64,000 nucleotides of DNA from NCBI GenBank assembly GCA_008638375.1, contig CM018052.1, forward strand, positions 11,093,006 to 11,157,005, in the 5' to 3' direction. Of the stretch, positions 22,501 through 35,505 are shown in pieces; position 1 is the stretch's first letter; each line of letters begins with the position of its first letter. The position numbers and the translations under genes were made by a program. The stretch comes from Nyssa sinensis (lineage: Eukaryota; Streptophyta; Magnoliopsida; Cornales; Nyssaceae). Under the pieces are notes generated by a model. The model worked only from the letters and a program-made list of their open reading frames with translations, did not search any database and was not told the DNA's origin.

Positions 22501-23496
22501 CCCCATTTGTCTAAAAATGATATTTTTATCCTCAAGTTTTATGATAAAGGATTTTACCCTCATGTTTAATGAAAATGATTTCTAATCCTCATGTTTTGTA
22601 AGTAAAGTAATTTACACTCCAGATCCGATAAAAGTTTTATTCATTTTGTTTTATATGAAGGACTAAATGTCTACGTTTTGTGTCACCATTGACAATTCTG
22701 CTATTTGTTTAAGAAATGATGTGCTTTACTCGAATTATCCTGAAATACTTTTTGTTTTAAGTTACTCTTTCAAGTTATGCGCTCAAATGCTATATGATTG
22801 AAGTATCCATATTCTGTATTGAAAATGTGATTAGTCGATAGCGTAGTCTTACCATGGACTACTTTCTTTTTCAAAATGCTATCAATTGAAAAACTCATGA
22901 CAAGGTACTAGAATTACTCACAAGCTTTTTACAAATGTCGCATGGATTTTACCCATGATATTTCATGTAAAGAAGTGAAGTATGAGGTTCTAATAAGATA
23001 GTGGGGTATTGGACTCCTAAACATAGTGAAGTGCAATGAATTAAAATAAACGGGAGGTATGGGACTCATAGTCAGCGTACTTATGAAGATCAGATGTGAA
23101 TGTGAGTTATGGGACTCACAATTGACGAAGTATGAAGATCAAATATGAATGTGAGGTATGAGACTCACAGTTAAAGTAAAGTATGAAGTTCATATGTGTA
23201 CGAGGTGTGAACGTGGGGTATGGGACCCACAGTTGATGTGATTAGGAACTAGCAAGGACAAAGGTTATGATAAGTATTTGAACTTGATGTAAGTAATGCA
23301 ATGTAGATGAATGTAACGTTTAAATTTTTTTTTTTTTTTTTAAATTTAGCCTATCTAAATACTTGATGGATGATTGTAACATGTGTGATTGCTTTCGCTG
23401 CAATATTTAAGCTTGATGTGATGTGTTATTATATGGATTTTAGTTAAGTGTATTCGCATTCCCTAATCTGCATAGGGTGGATTTCGGGATGTGACA
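19535..23496 (+). mobile_element. Solo LTR of a giant-LTR Gypsy element, 3,962 bp
   Basis: Starts TGTAACACCCCGACCC and ends TTTCGGGATGTGACA. The five bases TGAGA precede it (19530-19534) and follow it (23497-23501). No second LTR, gag or pol lies between the ends, so this is one LTR left after recombination between the two LTRs of a full element. Inside are TA/TG microsatellites (19860-19930), four ~60-bp repeats of a 'tgagg/ttatgggactcaca' motif (23040-23230) and a poly-T run at 23323. The ends match those of the LTR at 42553-47998, pointing to a Tekay/Del-like chromovirus family. Confidence 0.9.
23040..23230 (+). repeat. Short tandem repeats inside the solo LTR (~60 bp x 4)
   Basis: The words 'tatgggactcaca/cata' and 'gaagatcagatgtgaatgtgag' recur near 23048, 23107, 23157 and 23218 with small changes. 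Confidence 0.7.
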
Positions 23497-23501
23497 TGAG
23501 A
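23497..23501. repeat. Target site duplication TGAGA, right copy
   Basis: Directly follows the GTGACA end of the solo LTR and matches 19530-19534. Confidence 0.88.
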
Positions 23502-23696
23502 AATCGAGGAGGTGTCATCATTGAGAGAAGTTTAAATAGCGTCTTTTATCGTAAAATGACAGCATTAAGTTGATATTAATTTGTCAAGCATATGTCATCT
23601 CCAAAAATAAGACAACACCTATCATGCGTATTAGTCTCCCTTACATAGTTCACCTCGTAACCCTAACCACAGCTTGGGATGAATCTGAAAGGATAA

Positions 23697-23713
23697 AGGT
23701 TGGGGAAAATAGT
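23697..23713 (+). promoter_or_regulatory. Polypurine tract of Tat-C
   Basis: AGGTTGGGGAAAATAGT directly before TGATATGCC, the same LTR start word as in Tat-B (rc of GGCATATCA at 25812) and close to Tat-A (TGATATACC). Confidence 0.6.
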
Positions 23714-24250
23714 TGATATGCCAAATTTGGGTACTAAGCTACGATTTTGACACGTGTTTGTGCAGGTCTGAAGTGACGCATTTCGGATACCCCAAATTAT
23801 GGGACCTTGGGTCTGATTTTCAGAACATGCTGGAGGCAACTCCCAAATTGGTGTTGCTCACACAGAGTCATCCTCCAAACTAACTTCATAAAAGAGAGTT
23901 CAACAAGGAAACTTTTGTTACTAGATATACAATAAATCTGATCTTATTGTTTCTAATCCTTATCAGAATAATTGAAGGCTCATCTTATACGAAAGGCCCA
24001 AAGGTACCCCATGAGTCATGATCAATTCTCTTTCAATTACATAGATTCTCCTTTTAAAACTTTATCTCACTTAATCATTGAAACGGCCATCACTAAAGCC
24101 AATCTAATGACTTTTAATCACTATTTTATAGGGAGGCTTCCAAGAAATCACATCCAATCAATAATTGGTAGCAATAGTAAGTATAAATGATGATAATAAT
24201 AAGAACTTGGGAATTGGGATACAACTGAATAAAGGTATATTTGCACAGGT
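23714..24250 (+). repeat. Tat-C 3' LTR, 5' part certain, end uncertain
   Basis: Begins TGATATGCC and keeps the motif order of the other Tat LTRs for about 100 bp ('tactaagct', 'ttttgacacgtgtt', 'ggtctgaagt'). Beyond that it is diverged, and I cannot place its 3' end. Confidence 0.45.
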
Positions 24251-25229
24251 TCTTTAACATCCCAAAATGATAAAAATGCGACTAAAATGAAACAAATAAT
24301 TTATTTTTAGTCAAAAACTGAACAAATATAAGTTGAATGGATATAATATTTATGCCTAATCTAGATCTCTACTTATAAACGTGCCAAAAATGAGTAATTA
24401 CTCCATGAAAGTACTTTTTTCTTGAGTTTCCTAATCCCACTTTTATTTTTTTTTCCTTTTTTTATCTTAATTTTTATTAAGTAATTATAAATGAAAAAAA
24501 AATAATTTTACAACTACCCACTCACATACAATAACTCACGTTCAATTCCAAAATCCCACTTATCCTCTTTTTTTCTCTCAATAATTTCTAACAACTTGCT
24601 GACATAAAGACACACAATTCTATCACAACCCTACCTACCCACGCCTTCCTATCTCATTTTTCTTTATCCCTTGAAAAATTAATTTTCAAACATTTTCAAA
24701 GTTTTACCATTTCAAAAAGTTTCCAAATAAACGACCATAACAATAATCACATCAAAGTTCTCAAATTTTTGGGCTCTCCATAATTCCATTTATTTGTCGC
24801 TAAGTTTTGTTGTTTCCAAAAACTGTACAACATCGGTCACAGTCACTAAATTAACAGTCTAACTATCCATTGTAGAAATTTCTTTCTCAATCTTTAAACA
24901 ATCATTTTTTTAACATCTCTACAATTGTTTGAAGGCGTTGCAAGAAAACATAACAACGGTTATCTCTCTTAAGCTAATCTCTATTATTTCATTATTTTCA
25001 TTCTTTTATTGCAACAAAAATAATATTTACACAGACACACATACCTTGACTTTCCCACATTCCTATCCCTCCATATCATTTTAATCCTTGACATCTTAAT
25101 TTGATGTGGTGCAACTAGTTCTTCACTTGAAAATCTTTCGAACATTACTCAGTCAAGTATTTTTTATGTGGAATTATTGTAGCATGAATTCTAATTTGGT
25201 TTTGCTACAATCATTTTGTTTTTCATAAC
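24251..25229. other. AT-rich non-coding DNA with a dispersed repeat
   Basis: No gene. 24410-24590 matches 40-220 at the start of the window. The remainder has T-rich tracts and short microsatellites. Confidence 0.6.
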
Positions 25230-25812
25230 TGATGTTGCACTTTTCTGGTTTGAATGCTTCTCCCCTCGAACTTCTTGTCAAGAACTCAAGGTCAGAGGGT
25301 CAACGGGATAACTCCGGTGATAGTTGTTCTGATGATAAAGTTAGTGAAAAAATAAAGACAGAAAATCAAGAGAATAATTGAACATGAATTGAAAGTGTAC
25401 CTTATGGCCTTATTTATAAGTTATAGATCTCCCAAGTTGAGTAGGATTGGGAGCCATGAAAACAGGGATTTGACGATATCCATGAATAGTAGTTAATTGA
25501 ACTCTATTCCTTTATTTTGAGGTTGGATGTTTATGGAAGATGGTGACCAGTTCGAAACCCCTTATTGCGGATATTCTGTATTCCTAACTATGACATTTAT
25601 AGTATACTACTCAGTACCCCACCTGTTCTAGAGGTGGTACTAGAGGCGATGTACTACTCGGTACCCCACCTGTTCTGGAGGCACTAGTTCTAGAGGTGAC
25701 CAATTCTTAAGGTACTAGTCTGATTAGTGTCCTGATATATTTGGTCTTCGTACTTCAGATCTTAGTGAACACTTGTCAAGACCTTAAGCTAGTGTTTATT
25801 TATGGCATATCA
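25230..25812 (-). repeat. Tat-B 3' LTR
   Basis: 583 bp from TGATGTTGCACTTTT to GGCATATCA. The ends and several internal motifs ('gagtaggattgggagccatgaaa', broken here as 'aggattgggagccatgaaa', and 'gggatttga') match the Tat-A LTR at 31741-32308. Followed by minus-strand GGCTCGGGGGAGTAGC, a polypurine tract. Confidence 0.78.
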
Positions 25813-26041
25813 GCTACTCCCCCGAGCCTCAGTTGTTTAGGATTCATCCTAAACTGAGGTTAGGGTTTTTGAAATGTCAATCATGCGGATATTTAACACA
25901 CTGTTTCATTTTCTAAGAAAGTTATTGATGAGACGTTAATATGTCATTAACACGCAGCTGCTAACTCGAAATCTGAGGCCATCATTACCTCAATCGTTGT
26001 GACAGTTTTAAAATTGTTATAAATTTCTTTTGAGGTCTACC

Positions 26042-26210
26042 TTGGACAATCGAGAAGGTTCCAAGCAGGTCCAAAAACTTCAAGACGAGGTGGATGAAGT
26101 CCGCCTCCAGCTAGGGACCGCTTAGTCTGCTGCAACTGTTTTAGAGGAAAAGTAGAAGGTGGATCTCGAACTCAAATACTTATATGAATTAGTCGCTCAA
26201 GGAATCAGCC
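26042..26210 (+). pseudogene. Tat-B antisense ORF remnant (coiled coil)
   Basis: Plus-strand frame LDNREGSKQVQKLQDEVDEV, then RLQLGTA, stop, SAATVLEEK, stop, KVDLELKYLYELVAQG. It resembles the coiled coil KLKAELDEVRLELRMAQSKA of the Tat-A antisense ORF. Both stops are TAG where Gln is expected. Confidence 0.65.
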
Positions 26211-26225
26211 TTTTTTTAGATACTC

Positions 26226-26665
26226 CAAACCTGTAACACTTATGATTCCCATAAGATTTTTAGGGGTCTAGTGGCAATGCCACAATGATAATTGGTCTAG
26301 ACTTGTAACATTTGTAAATGGATATACGATTTTTAAGGCTCTCGAAGGGTGGCAATGCCTCAATAATAGACTGGTTCAGACTTGTAACACTTGTAATGAA
26401 TACAAGTTTTTAGGGATCTGGTGGTAACGCCGCAACAATAGAATGATTTAGACCTATAATACTTATGATGGATACAAGATTTTTAAGGGTTTGGTGGCAA
26501 CGCCACAATAATAGAATGGTTCAGACCTGTAATACTTGTAATGGATACAAGTTTTTTAGGAGTTCGAAAAGGTGGCAATGTCATAATAATAAATGGTCCA
26601 AACTCGTAACACTTGTAATGAAATACAAGATTTTTAGGGGTCTATTCGTTAGTAAACACTGAAAT
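26226..26665 (+). repeat. Tandem array, ~85-92 bp unit, 5 copies
   Basis: 'gtaacacttgtaatgaatacaagtttttagggatctggtggcaacgcc' (broken: 'taacacttgtaatgaata' and 'ggtggcaacgccacaataat') recurs near 26234, 26308, 26385, 26455 and 26530, with a last partial copy to 26650. It occupies the same place in Tat-B, between gag-pol and the antisense ORF, as the unrelated arrays in Tat-A and Tat-C. Confidence 0.82.
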
Positions 26666-26699
26666 GGATAAAAATTTTAGGATTTTATTTATAATACTT

Positions 26700-26990
26700 G
26701 GTTAAGTGCTCATTATTCCAGCTCATTGGCCTTCCTAACAGAACTTTTGTTATCTTTCAAATTGATGAACTTCCATGCTCTGTCCATAAGTGTTGTCTTA
26801 TCGACTGGAGGCTTCTTATTCAAGGAATCTTAGAAACGTCTAGGTCCTAGTCTCGAGGTCAAACCAGCCACCAGGAAACTTGCCTTATAGTCATTCATCT
26901 CTGTAAGATCAACATTAAAACGAGCAATGTGCTCTCTCAATGTCTCTCCCTTTGTTTGATTGATGGTCAATAGGAATCTTGCTTGAAACT
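26700..26990 (-). pseudogene. Tat-B gag remnant
   Basis: Minus-strand frame with FLLTINQTKGETLREHIARF, NVDLTEMNDYKASFLVAGL and a region near KFINL. It aligns with the Tat-A gag (TKEESLRAYIARFN, TELTEITDCSPSFLVAALTS, RKYINLEE). About 95 codons survive. Confidence 0.75.
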
Positions 26991-26999
26991 ATAAGAACA

Positions 27000-29188
<2,189 letters not shown>

Positions 29189-29295
29189 GAAATCACTTTT
29201 AATTATGCAAGTACTTGTTTGGCTATATAAAGAGTAATAACAAATCATCTAGAATGTGAAGTGTGTGCATCCCTCAATTAATAGTGTCTCCATAT

Positions 29296-29301
29296 AATAA
29301 A
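29296..29301 (+). terminator. Poly(A) signal of the BBE-like gene
   Basis: AATAAA 108 bp after the stop codon, in an AT-rich 3' region. A TATATAAAGAGTAATAA stretch near 29225 could serve as the far-upstream element. Confidence 0.5.
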
Positions 29302-30052
29302 TGTGTCTTTACTGTAAAACATCATAAAGATTAAATAGTTTCATTTATAATTAAAGACTATTCCAAACTGCATTAAATAAATAATTAAACACACACACCT
29401 TATACTCAAAACCTGAAGTTTTGATATAGCAAACTGCATTATAGGATATGTTTGTTTCTATTTGTTTATCGTAGTTAATGATTTTTTTTAAGTTCATCAT
29501 AGATTTTTTTAAATTTTTCAGGTATTTGATTTAATTTATTGATTGCACTTAATAAATTCACACTTAATTCAAAACAAAATTTTTTAATAGGTAATTCAAA
29601 TACTAAATAACTTAACTCAAACAATATTTTTTCATCACTACTTATTCAAACCATAACTTAACTCAAATTGCACTTTTTCTCAACTCATCCAAATGAGCAC
29701 ATATAGTTTCCTAATGGACGGTGTTTGGCTCCAAACTAGGGAGAATTAACCCCTTTTTATCTACGTACGTGTCATAATTTTAATCTATCATGCACGCAAT
29801 CATATGTACATTTTGTGATTATTTAATTTTAACTAAAAAAATAAAATTAAAAAGCATATATTCATTACATATATAATAAATTGTGGTTAAGACACATCTA
29901 AGTAGGAGAAAGTTCATCCTACTAAGTTTGAAACCTAAGTATTGTCCCTTACTAATATCTTGAAACCGCTTAATATCTAACAGTCTTGCAGAATGACAAA
30001 GCAATGGAATACGGAGAAAATGGAGCAAATCAAAAAACATTTTATTTATTAG
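29302..30052. other. AT-rich intergenic DNA
   Basis: No ORF with family resemblance, no repeat that I could pair within the window. Confidence 0.6.
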
Positions 30053-30552
30053 GGTAACTTATATTGACCTCTTTTGTAGTTTATGACAATTACATAGATT
30101 TTTTTGGATATTTTAAAATTATACTGACATCTCTTATTTTATTTAATAAATTACAAATATCTCTTTCTAGCTAATTTCTTTTTTCAAAATGATAAAACTA
30201 TCTCTTTCATATTTTTTTAACATTTTTAAATTTTGAGTAATTTTATGATTTTTTTTCATTTTCAAATTTTTCAGTTATTTTTATATAAAATTAAAATAAG
30301 CTATTTATCTTAAATTTATTTTTATAGAAAATAAATAAAATTTAGAAAAAGTTTAAAAAAATTAGTCAAAATTGAAAAAATATAAATAAAAATAAAATAA
30401 AAAGGATAGTTTTGTCATTTTGAAAAAAATTAACTAAAAAAGTGTATTTATAATTTGTTAGTAAAAATAGAAGAAAATAATGTAATTTTAAAAATTTCGA
30501 TAAAGATCAGTGTAATAATAAAAAAATTTATATAAGATTAGTGTAACTTACC
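30053..30552. mobile_element. Foldback (long inverted repeat) MITE-like element, copy 1
   Basis: About 500 bp. The left half ('ggtaacttatattgacc', 'aaaattatactgacatctc', 'caaaatgataaaactatc') returns inverted in the right half (ending 'agattagtgtaacttacc', 'caaaatgacaaaactatcc' on the minus strand). The two arms take up most of the element and meet in an A/T-rich centre near 30300. No coding capacity. A clear target duplication was not resolved in the AT-rich flanks. Confidence 0.65.
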
Positions 30553-30689
30553 TTATTTAGTAAATATTTACTAAACTTAAATGTTATTTAATACAACTTT
30601 AAACTCCAACCCTCTTGTGTAAAAAAGAGGAGAAATTATTCGAGGACGGTTATGACATGAAGTGACTATGCTACATCGTTTATTTTAGA

Positions 30690-31202
30690 GTAAATTGCAC
30701 TGACTTTTTTTAAGATTTTTGATAACTATATTAATTTTTTTTTAAATTTTTTAAATTATACTAACTTTCTCTATTTTACCTGTTAGTATAAAGATGCGCC
30801 TACAAGTTAATTTTCTCTTTCAAAATGACAAAACTACTCATTTCATGATTTTTTTTAATTTTTAAAATTTTGAAAAAATTGTTTTTCATTTTCTAAATAA
30901 ATATTGATAAAAACCTTAAATATATTTTTATATAAATAAAAATAATTTATTTATCTTAAATTTTTTTAAGTAAAATAATAAAAAAAAATCTTTAAAAAAA
31001 GTTGAAAAAAATTGGTCAAAATTGAAAAATGAGAAAATAAATAAATAAAAGGGACAATTTTATCATTTTGAATAAAAAAAATTGACTTGAAAAAATATCT
31101 GTATATTATTAAATAAAATAAAAAATATCAATATAATTTTAAAAATCTTAAAAAAATTAATATAATTGTCAAAAACATAAGAAAAGATTACTGTAATTTA
31201 CC
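30690..31202. mobile_element. Foldback (long inverted repeat) MITE-like element, copy 2
   Basis: About 513 bp, same family as 30053-30552. It starts GTAAATTGCACTGAC, ends TTACTGTAATTTACC, and shares the inner words 'caaaatgacaaaactac' and, inverted, 'caaaatgataaaattgtcc'. The arms again cover most of the element. Confidence 0.65.
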
Positions 31203-31740
31203 ATTTATTTTTATTTCATTCTCTCTTTCTTCAATTATTTTTATCTTTTAAATATTTGTTTGCATAGGGATTTTAAGGTGAGATCATTACTGTTTCTCTT
31301 GGTTTAGAATTCGTAATCATTACAATATGTAACGTTTTGGCATCCAATCATCTACGGTATATATAATTAATATATTAGATCGTTGTATGCATAAAGAACC
31401 CTTTTGAAAATCAAATAAATTAGTTCTCGTTCCACGAATCCGTAAAATAGTATAGTCTCAGTGCAGTAGTTAAATAGTGTAGTTTTAGTCAAGCAGCTGT
31501 TGAATTAAGTAATTGTTAAAAAGTGTGATTTGAATTAAATTGTTAAGCGTGTAAATGAATATATTTGATAAATATTTAAATGATATTATAGTGTTTGAAT
31601 GAATTGAGGAAAAGTACAAATTTAATATAAATTATTTTTATTGTCCTTGTATATTAAAATATGTGTTTTGTAATAAATTATATTTTTATAAATAATAATT
31701 TTATATAATAATAAAATAAATAAGTATTTATTTTTATATT
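31203..31740. other. AT-rich intergenic DNA
   Basis: No gene or recognisable repeat. Ends at the Tat-A LTR; ATATT (31736-31740) would be the target duplication but the partner side is missing. Confidence 0.55.
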
Positions 31741-32308
31741 TGATGCTGCACTTTTCGACTCACAAGAAATCTGGGTTCCGCGACCTGTAGAACACTCAAA
31801 AATGAGAGATCAGAAGGCCACCGAATTGGCTCCAGCGGTAGCCGCTCCGATGCTTAAGTTAGTAAACTGAATTGAAAGCTAAAGAATGAGCATGAAAATA
31901 AAGCGTACCTTTAGGGTTTAATTTATAGGTCGTGGCTTTCCTAAGTTGATTAGGATTTGGAGCCATGAAAGTAGGGATTTGATCATCGGAGATAGTAGTT
32001 TTCTGGTTGGACATTGCACCATAGATAGAGATAAACATGTGTAGCAGTTTCCTTGTTGAGGATTGTTTCCTTATTCCCTGTTCGGCAGCCGCTAAGGCGG
32101 TGATGAGCTCTAGAGGGTTGGTCTAGAGTCCTGTAATTAACTCCATGATCCTTATCTGGATATGTATGTGCTCTAGAGGCATGTACTCGGCCACTTCCGA
32201 TCTTTCAGCCTGTCCTGAACAGCCGTGCGCTACCCATTGGCCGAGCGTGAGCTGGACTATAGACATACGTGTCGAGTGATGATTGGTCTTGCTTTTTGTG
32301 GTATATCA
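31741..32308 (-). repeat. Tat-A 3' LTR
   Basis: 568 bp, TGATGCTGCACTTTT to GTATATCA, so TGAT...ATCA termini on either strand. Homologous to 25230-25812. The TATA-like and other promoter signals are not obvious. Confidence 0.8.
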
Positions 32309-32331
32309 GTTACTCCCTTCCCCCCCAATCC
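32309..32331 (-). promoter_or_regulatory. Tat-A polypurine tract
   Basis: Minus-strand GATTGGGGGGGAAGGGAGTA, immediately before the LTR start TGATATACC. Confidence 0.8.
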
Positions 32332-32557
32332 TAGTTCGATGTTAACAAGCAACTAGGGCTAGGCTTCTTCGAGGAGTCATGTGTCCTGTCTGTTCGCTTT
32401 TCGAGGCGACTGTTGGTGCGTCATTTATTGTGCAGCCGGAGGTTGGGTTTTTTCAAGGTCATCATTATACTGAACCGATGGTTGGGTTTCTCAAAGCCAT
32501 TATTATACCGAACCGTCATGGCAGTTTAGCTTGGTGGGTCCCTTCTGATGCTGCGCT

Positions 32558-32565
32558 TATAAATA
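32558..32565 (+). promoter_or_regulatory. TATA box of antisense unit 1
   Basis: TATAAATA preceded by GC-rich sequence, 175 bp before the ATG of the antisense ORF. The region 32393-32560 resembles 35240-35390 upstream of the second unit ('gcgtcatttatt...gttgggtttt', TATA box), so both units share a promoter design. Confidence 0.6.
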
Positions 32566-32740
32566 CTGGGAGAGATTTGAAATAACCTTTTCCCCGTCAT
32601 TTTCACTGTGCTAGAAGATTTTTTCCGCCATTGTTGGTTTGTGCGACCTTGAAGAATACTGGTTGTCTGAGGCTCTAGTCTAGAACAGGTTCGACCGATC
32701 TTCCTTTTCTTTTGCTTCTTCCTCTTTAATTTTGAGAGTA

Positions 32741-34652
32741 ATGTCTACTCCTTCTGAATCTTCTAACGCTAGTGAGGGGGTAAGAAATCCCTTGGAGACG
32801 GCTATGCCGTCTTATGTAAAGAATGTAGGTAGTCTTACTGCCGAAGATGTTGGGGAGAGGTTTGTTGGGCCTCCCCACAGTCCTGAGACCAGGATTGTTG
32901 ATGCCCTCATAGAGCCCCGAGATAAGGTTGGGGAAACCTCTGGCTGGTCTTCCCATAGAGAAGAGGGCGAAAGTGCTATTACCTAGAGTTTGTTGGACGA
33001 GTGGAGGGTGAAGTATAATTTTCCCCCAAATGTTACCTGTAAGGTACCAGGCCCAATGGATTGCCCCCATGATGTTAAAGCTGGGGAGATCTGTGTTTAC
33101 CTTGCCTGGTTTGAGATAGGTTTAAGGCTTCGATTACCTAATTTGGTTAGGCAGTTTTTCTGTTGGTTCCAGCTCTGTCCTACCGACCTTAACCTCAATA
33201 ATTGGTGGCACCTTTTAGGGTTTATAGTGTTAGGGCACCAAAATAATGTAGATGTGTCTGTAGATCTGATCTGTAGTAATATGGATCTGAAGTATATGAA
33301 GGCAGAGGGCCTTTTTTATGTCTTTTGAGAAGGGGTTCCGACCTTTGTCTTCTGTACCCACTTCTAATAAAACATGGAAGAAGTGGTACTTCTTTGTTGG
33401 AGGAAGATGGGAGCATAAAGACTTCCAAGATCATGTCTCGACGTTCCCTCGTACCACGGGTCATAAGGGTGAGGCTTATTTCCTTAGGTTATTTTAGATT
33501 TGTTATGCCTTCCGAGCTGATGAACTGAAATGTTATTTCTTGTTTATGTGCAGTCAGGAGTGCTTGGAGGAGGTCTGAGTTTATTGACGAGCTCAAAGAT
33601 TAGTATCACGAGCTTCTTTCCACCTCCAATCGAGCTCACACCGTCATTATCACTCCGGAGAATCTAATGGCCTCTCGTTCTGATGAGCTCAGAAAAAGGC
33701 TAACATCGAGGTGGGCAGAGGCGAAGGCACAAGTGGCGGGGGAGGCTCCCTCCCAACTTGAGCTCGAGCCTCCTCTTTAGGTAAAAAGGAGGAGGTTGAT
33801 TTCTGGCTCTCCCTAACCACCTCCTGCCGAGGCTAAAAAGGAGGCCGAACCTGCCGTTCCGGTCTCGGCAGTTCCCCTTGCCCCTTCCGTTCCGAGCAAA
33901 CGAGCTGGGAAGGGGAAGGCGTCTACTGCTCCCTCTGAATCATTTGATGAGCTAGACCATCAGATTGCCAAGAAGTCTTTTAACCAAATCTGGTCTAAGG
34001 GCCCTCATCGGTATAAGGGGATAACCCTGCGAAACTGATGAACGAGATGATGCATCTCCAAATGAAAGTAACTTTTGTAACCTCTTCTTTTCTTTTCTTG
34101 TTTGTTCCTTCGTTCGGCCTAACCTGTTTGCTTTGTGCTGTGTAGAGTATGCATAGTCTGGCTGCTCTGATGGTGACTCCTCTGAGCTTTGAGGAAGCTG
34201 ATAAGCTGAAGGCCGAGTTGGATGAAGTGAGGTTGGAGCTTAGAATGGCTCAATCCAAGGCTCATGCTGCCGAGGAGAATCTGAAGGATGCTGGCAATAA
34301 CCTTGCCGTTGTGGAGTCCGAAAGGGACCTTTATGCTCGACAGGTTGAAGGGCTTCAGAGGGAATTGCTTGACCTTCGAAGCTCCTTCGATCAGAGGCTT
34401 CAGGAGGCAGTTGATCATGCCAAGACTGAGACTGAGACGGAAATGAGAGAGGAAGTTGATAAGATGGGTGACGAACTGATCCGGTTCGGCTTTGAAAGCT
34501 TCTGATCTAGATTTCTTGCTAAGTTTCCAGATTTTGACGTGTCGTCAATTGTTGCTCCTAGAACCACTTCATCTGGTGCTGGCCCGAGTAAAGAGGCCGT
34601 GGCTACCGACCTTCTTTCGATAGAGGATCCTGGCCCTTCCGATAAGGCTTAA
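32741..34652 (+). pseudogene. Tat-A antisense ORF 1 (putative gypsy-type transposon protein, coiled coil)
   Basis: Runs opposite to gag-pol. Block 1 (32741-33510) starts MSTPSESSNASEGV and carries the Transposase_28-like core: WRVKYNFPPNV, WFEIGLRLRLPNLVRQFF, LCPTDLNLNNWWHLLGFIVL, and after one frameshift near 33325 KTWKKWYFFVGGRWE. Block 2 (33554-34036) is a low-complexity Ser/Ala/Pro region with KRRR and KRAGKGK basic clusters. Block 3 (34146-34652) is a coiled coil (KLKAELDEVRLELRMAQSKA onward) with an acidic tail. 'tttatgtgcag' before block 2 and a pyrimidine tract with 'tgtgtag' before block 3 look like splice acceptors, so block gaps may be introns. Stops inside are TAG at Gln-type positions plus one TGA. 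Poly(A) signal at 34715. Its role is unknown; such ORFs are typical of Tat elements. Confidence 0.75.
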
Positions 34653-34714
34653 GGCTTCATCAACTTCTTCCCTTTTGTTTAGCCAGCTTTTGATGTAATA
34701 AGTTGCATTTTATC

Positions 34715-34720
34715 AATAAA
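34715..34720 (+). terminator. Poly(A) signal of antisense unit 1
   Basis: AATAAA in 'tatcaataaaattg', 63 bp after the stop. The same words occur after unit 2 ('catcaataaaattg', 36131). Confidence 0.6.
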
Positions 34721-35387
34721 ATTGTCTTTTCTCCAGATCTTTCTTGTGTATTTTTGCAAATTTTGTTGTAAGTATAGTTACTCTAAACCCATTGCATGTC
34801 AGACCAGCTCTTTAATAGTTGCCTTCCGAGCTTCAGCACTTGTAATAGATCAGTGATTGAAGATTAATTCTGACTGTCTCATCATAATAAGATAAGAAAG
34901 CAAACATAATCAGATGAGTAGGAATCCTATATTGATCTTGTATCACATAGAGTCGAAGCAAACTCTGCAGAAGTCCGAAGCAGATTGTTCTGAACCAAAG
35001 ACTTGTAAAAATAATTAGGTAGCTCGTGACCATCACTCTGATGATTGAAATTTCTATTTCTGAGCCTCCAAGACTAGGATTGGGATATATCAGAGCTGTT
35101 GGTCTTTTGTTATATGGGTGGCCTGTCAAGGAATAGATAAGATTGGGAGGTCTGTATATCGGATATGAGGCCTGTATATTAGACTTTGCTTATTTCATCA
35201 TCTTAGAAGCTTCAGTACTGAACTGCGGTTGTTCGTTCAGGGAAACCGCACACCCTGTCTTTTGGTATTCCGGGAGGATGGTTTAATGCGTCATTCATTT
35301 ATACAGTTGTCGTTTGGGTTTTCGAGGTCAACCCCTCCTTTAACCGTTGCGACGGTCCGGATGGTTGGCTTTTGGGCTTCAAGGGTC

Positions 35388-35395
35388 TATATATA
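35388..35395 (+). promoter_or_regulatory. TATA box of antisense unit 2
   Basis: TATATATA within 'gggtctatatatacgag', 111 bp before the ATG at 35506. Confidence 0.6.
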
Positions 35396-35505
35396 CGAGA
35401 GAGGGGCATACGGTTGCACCAAATCTCTTTACTTTTTTGCTTTCAAACTGTTCCCCCATCGGAGAGAATTTAGATGTCTTTTAGAAGCTTGTTGTTTGCC
35501 CGGAG

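Larger units (their letters stand above)
15611..24250 (+). mobile_element. Tat-type Gypsy relic (Tat-C), truncated at its 5' side
   Basis: Plus-strand element that starts in mid-pol at the integrase zinc finger. Then come the integrase core and C-terminus (to 16465), a ~98-bp tandem array (16587-17230), an antisense ORF on the minus strand (19210 back to 17346), a polypurine tract ('aggttggggaaaatagt' ending 23713) and a 3' LTR starting TGATATGCC at 23714. This is the same order as in Tat-A (31741-42552). A solo LTR (19535-23496) is inserted between the antisense ORF and the 3' LTR. The right end is uncertain. Confidence 0.7.
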
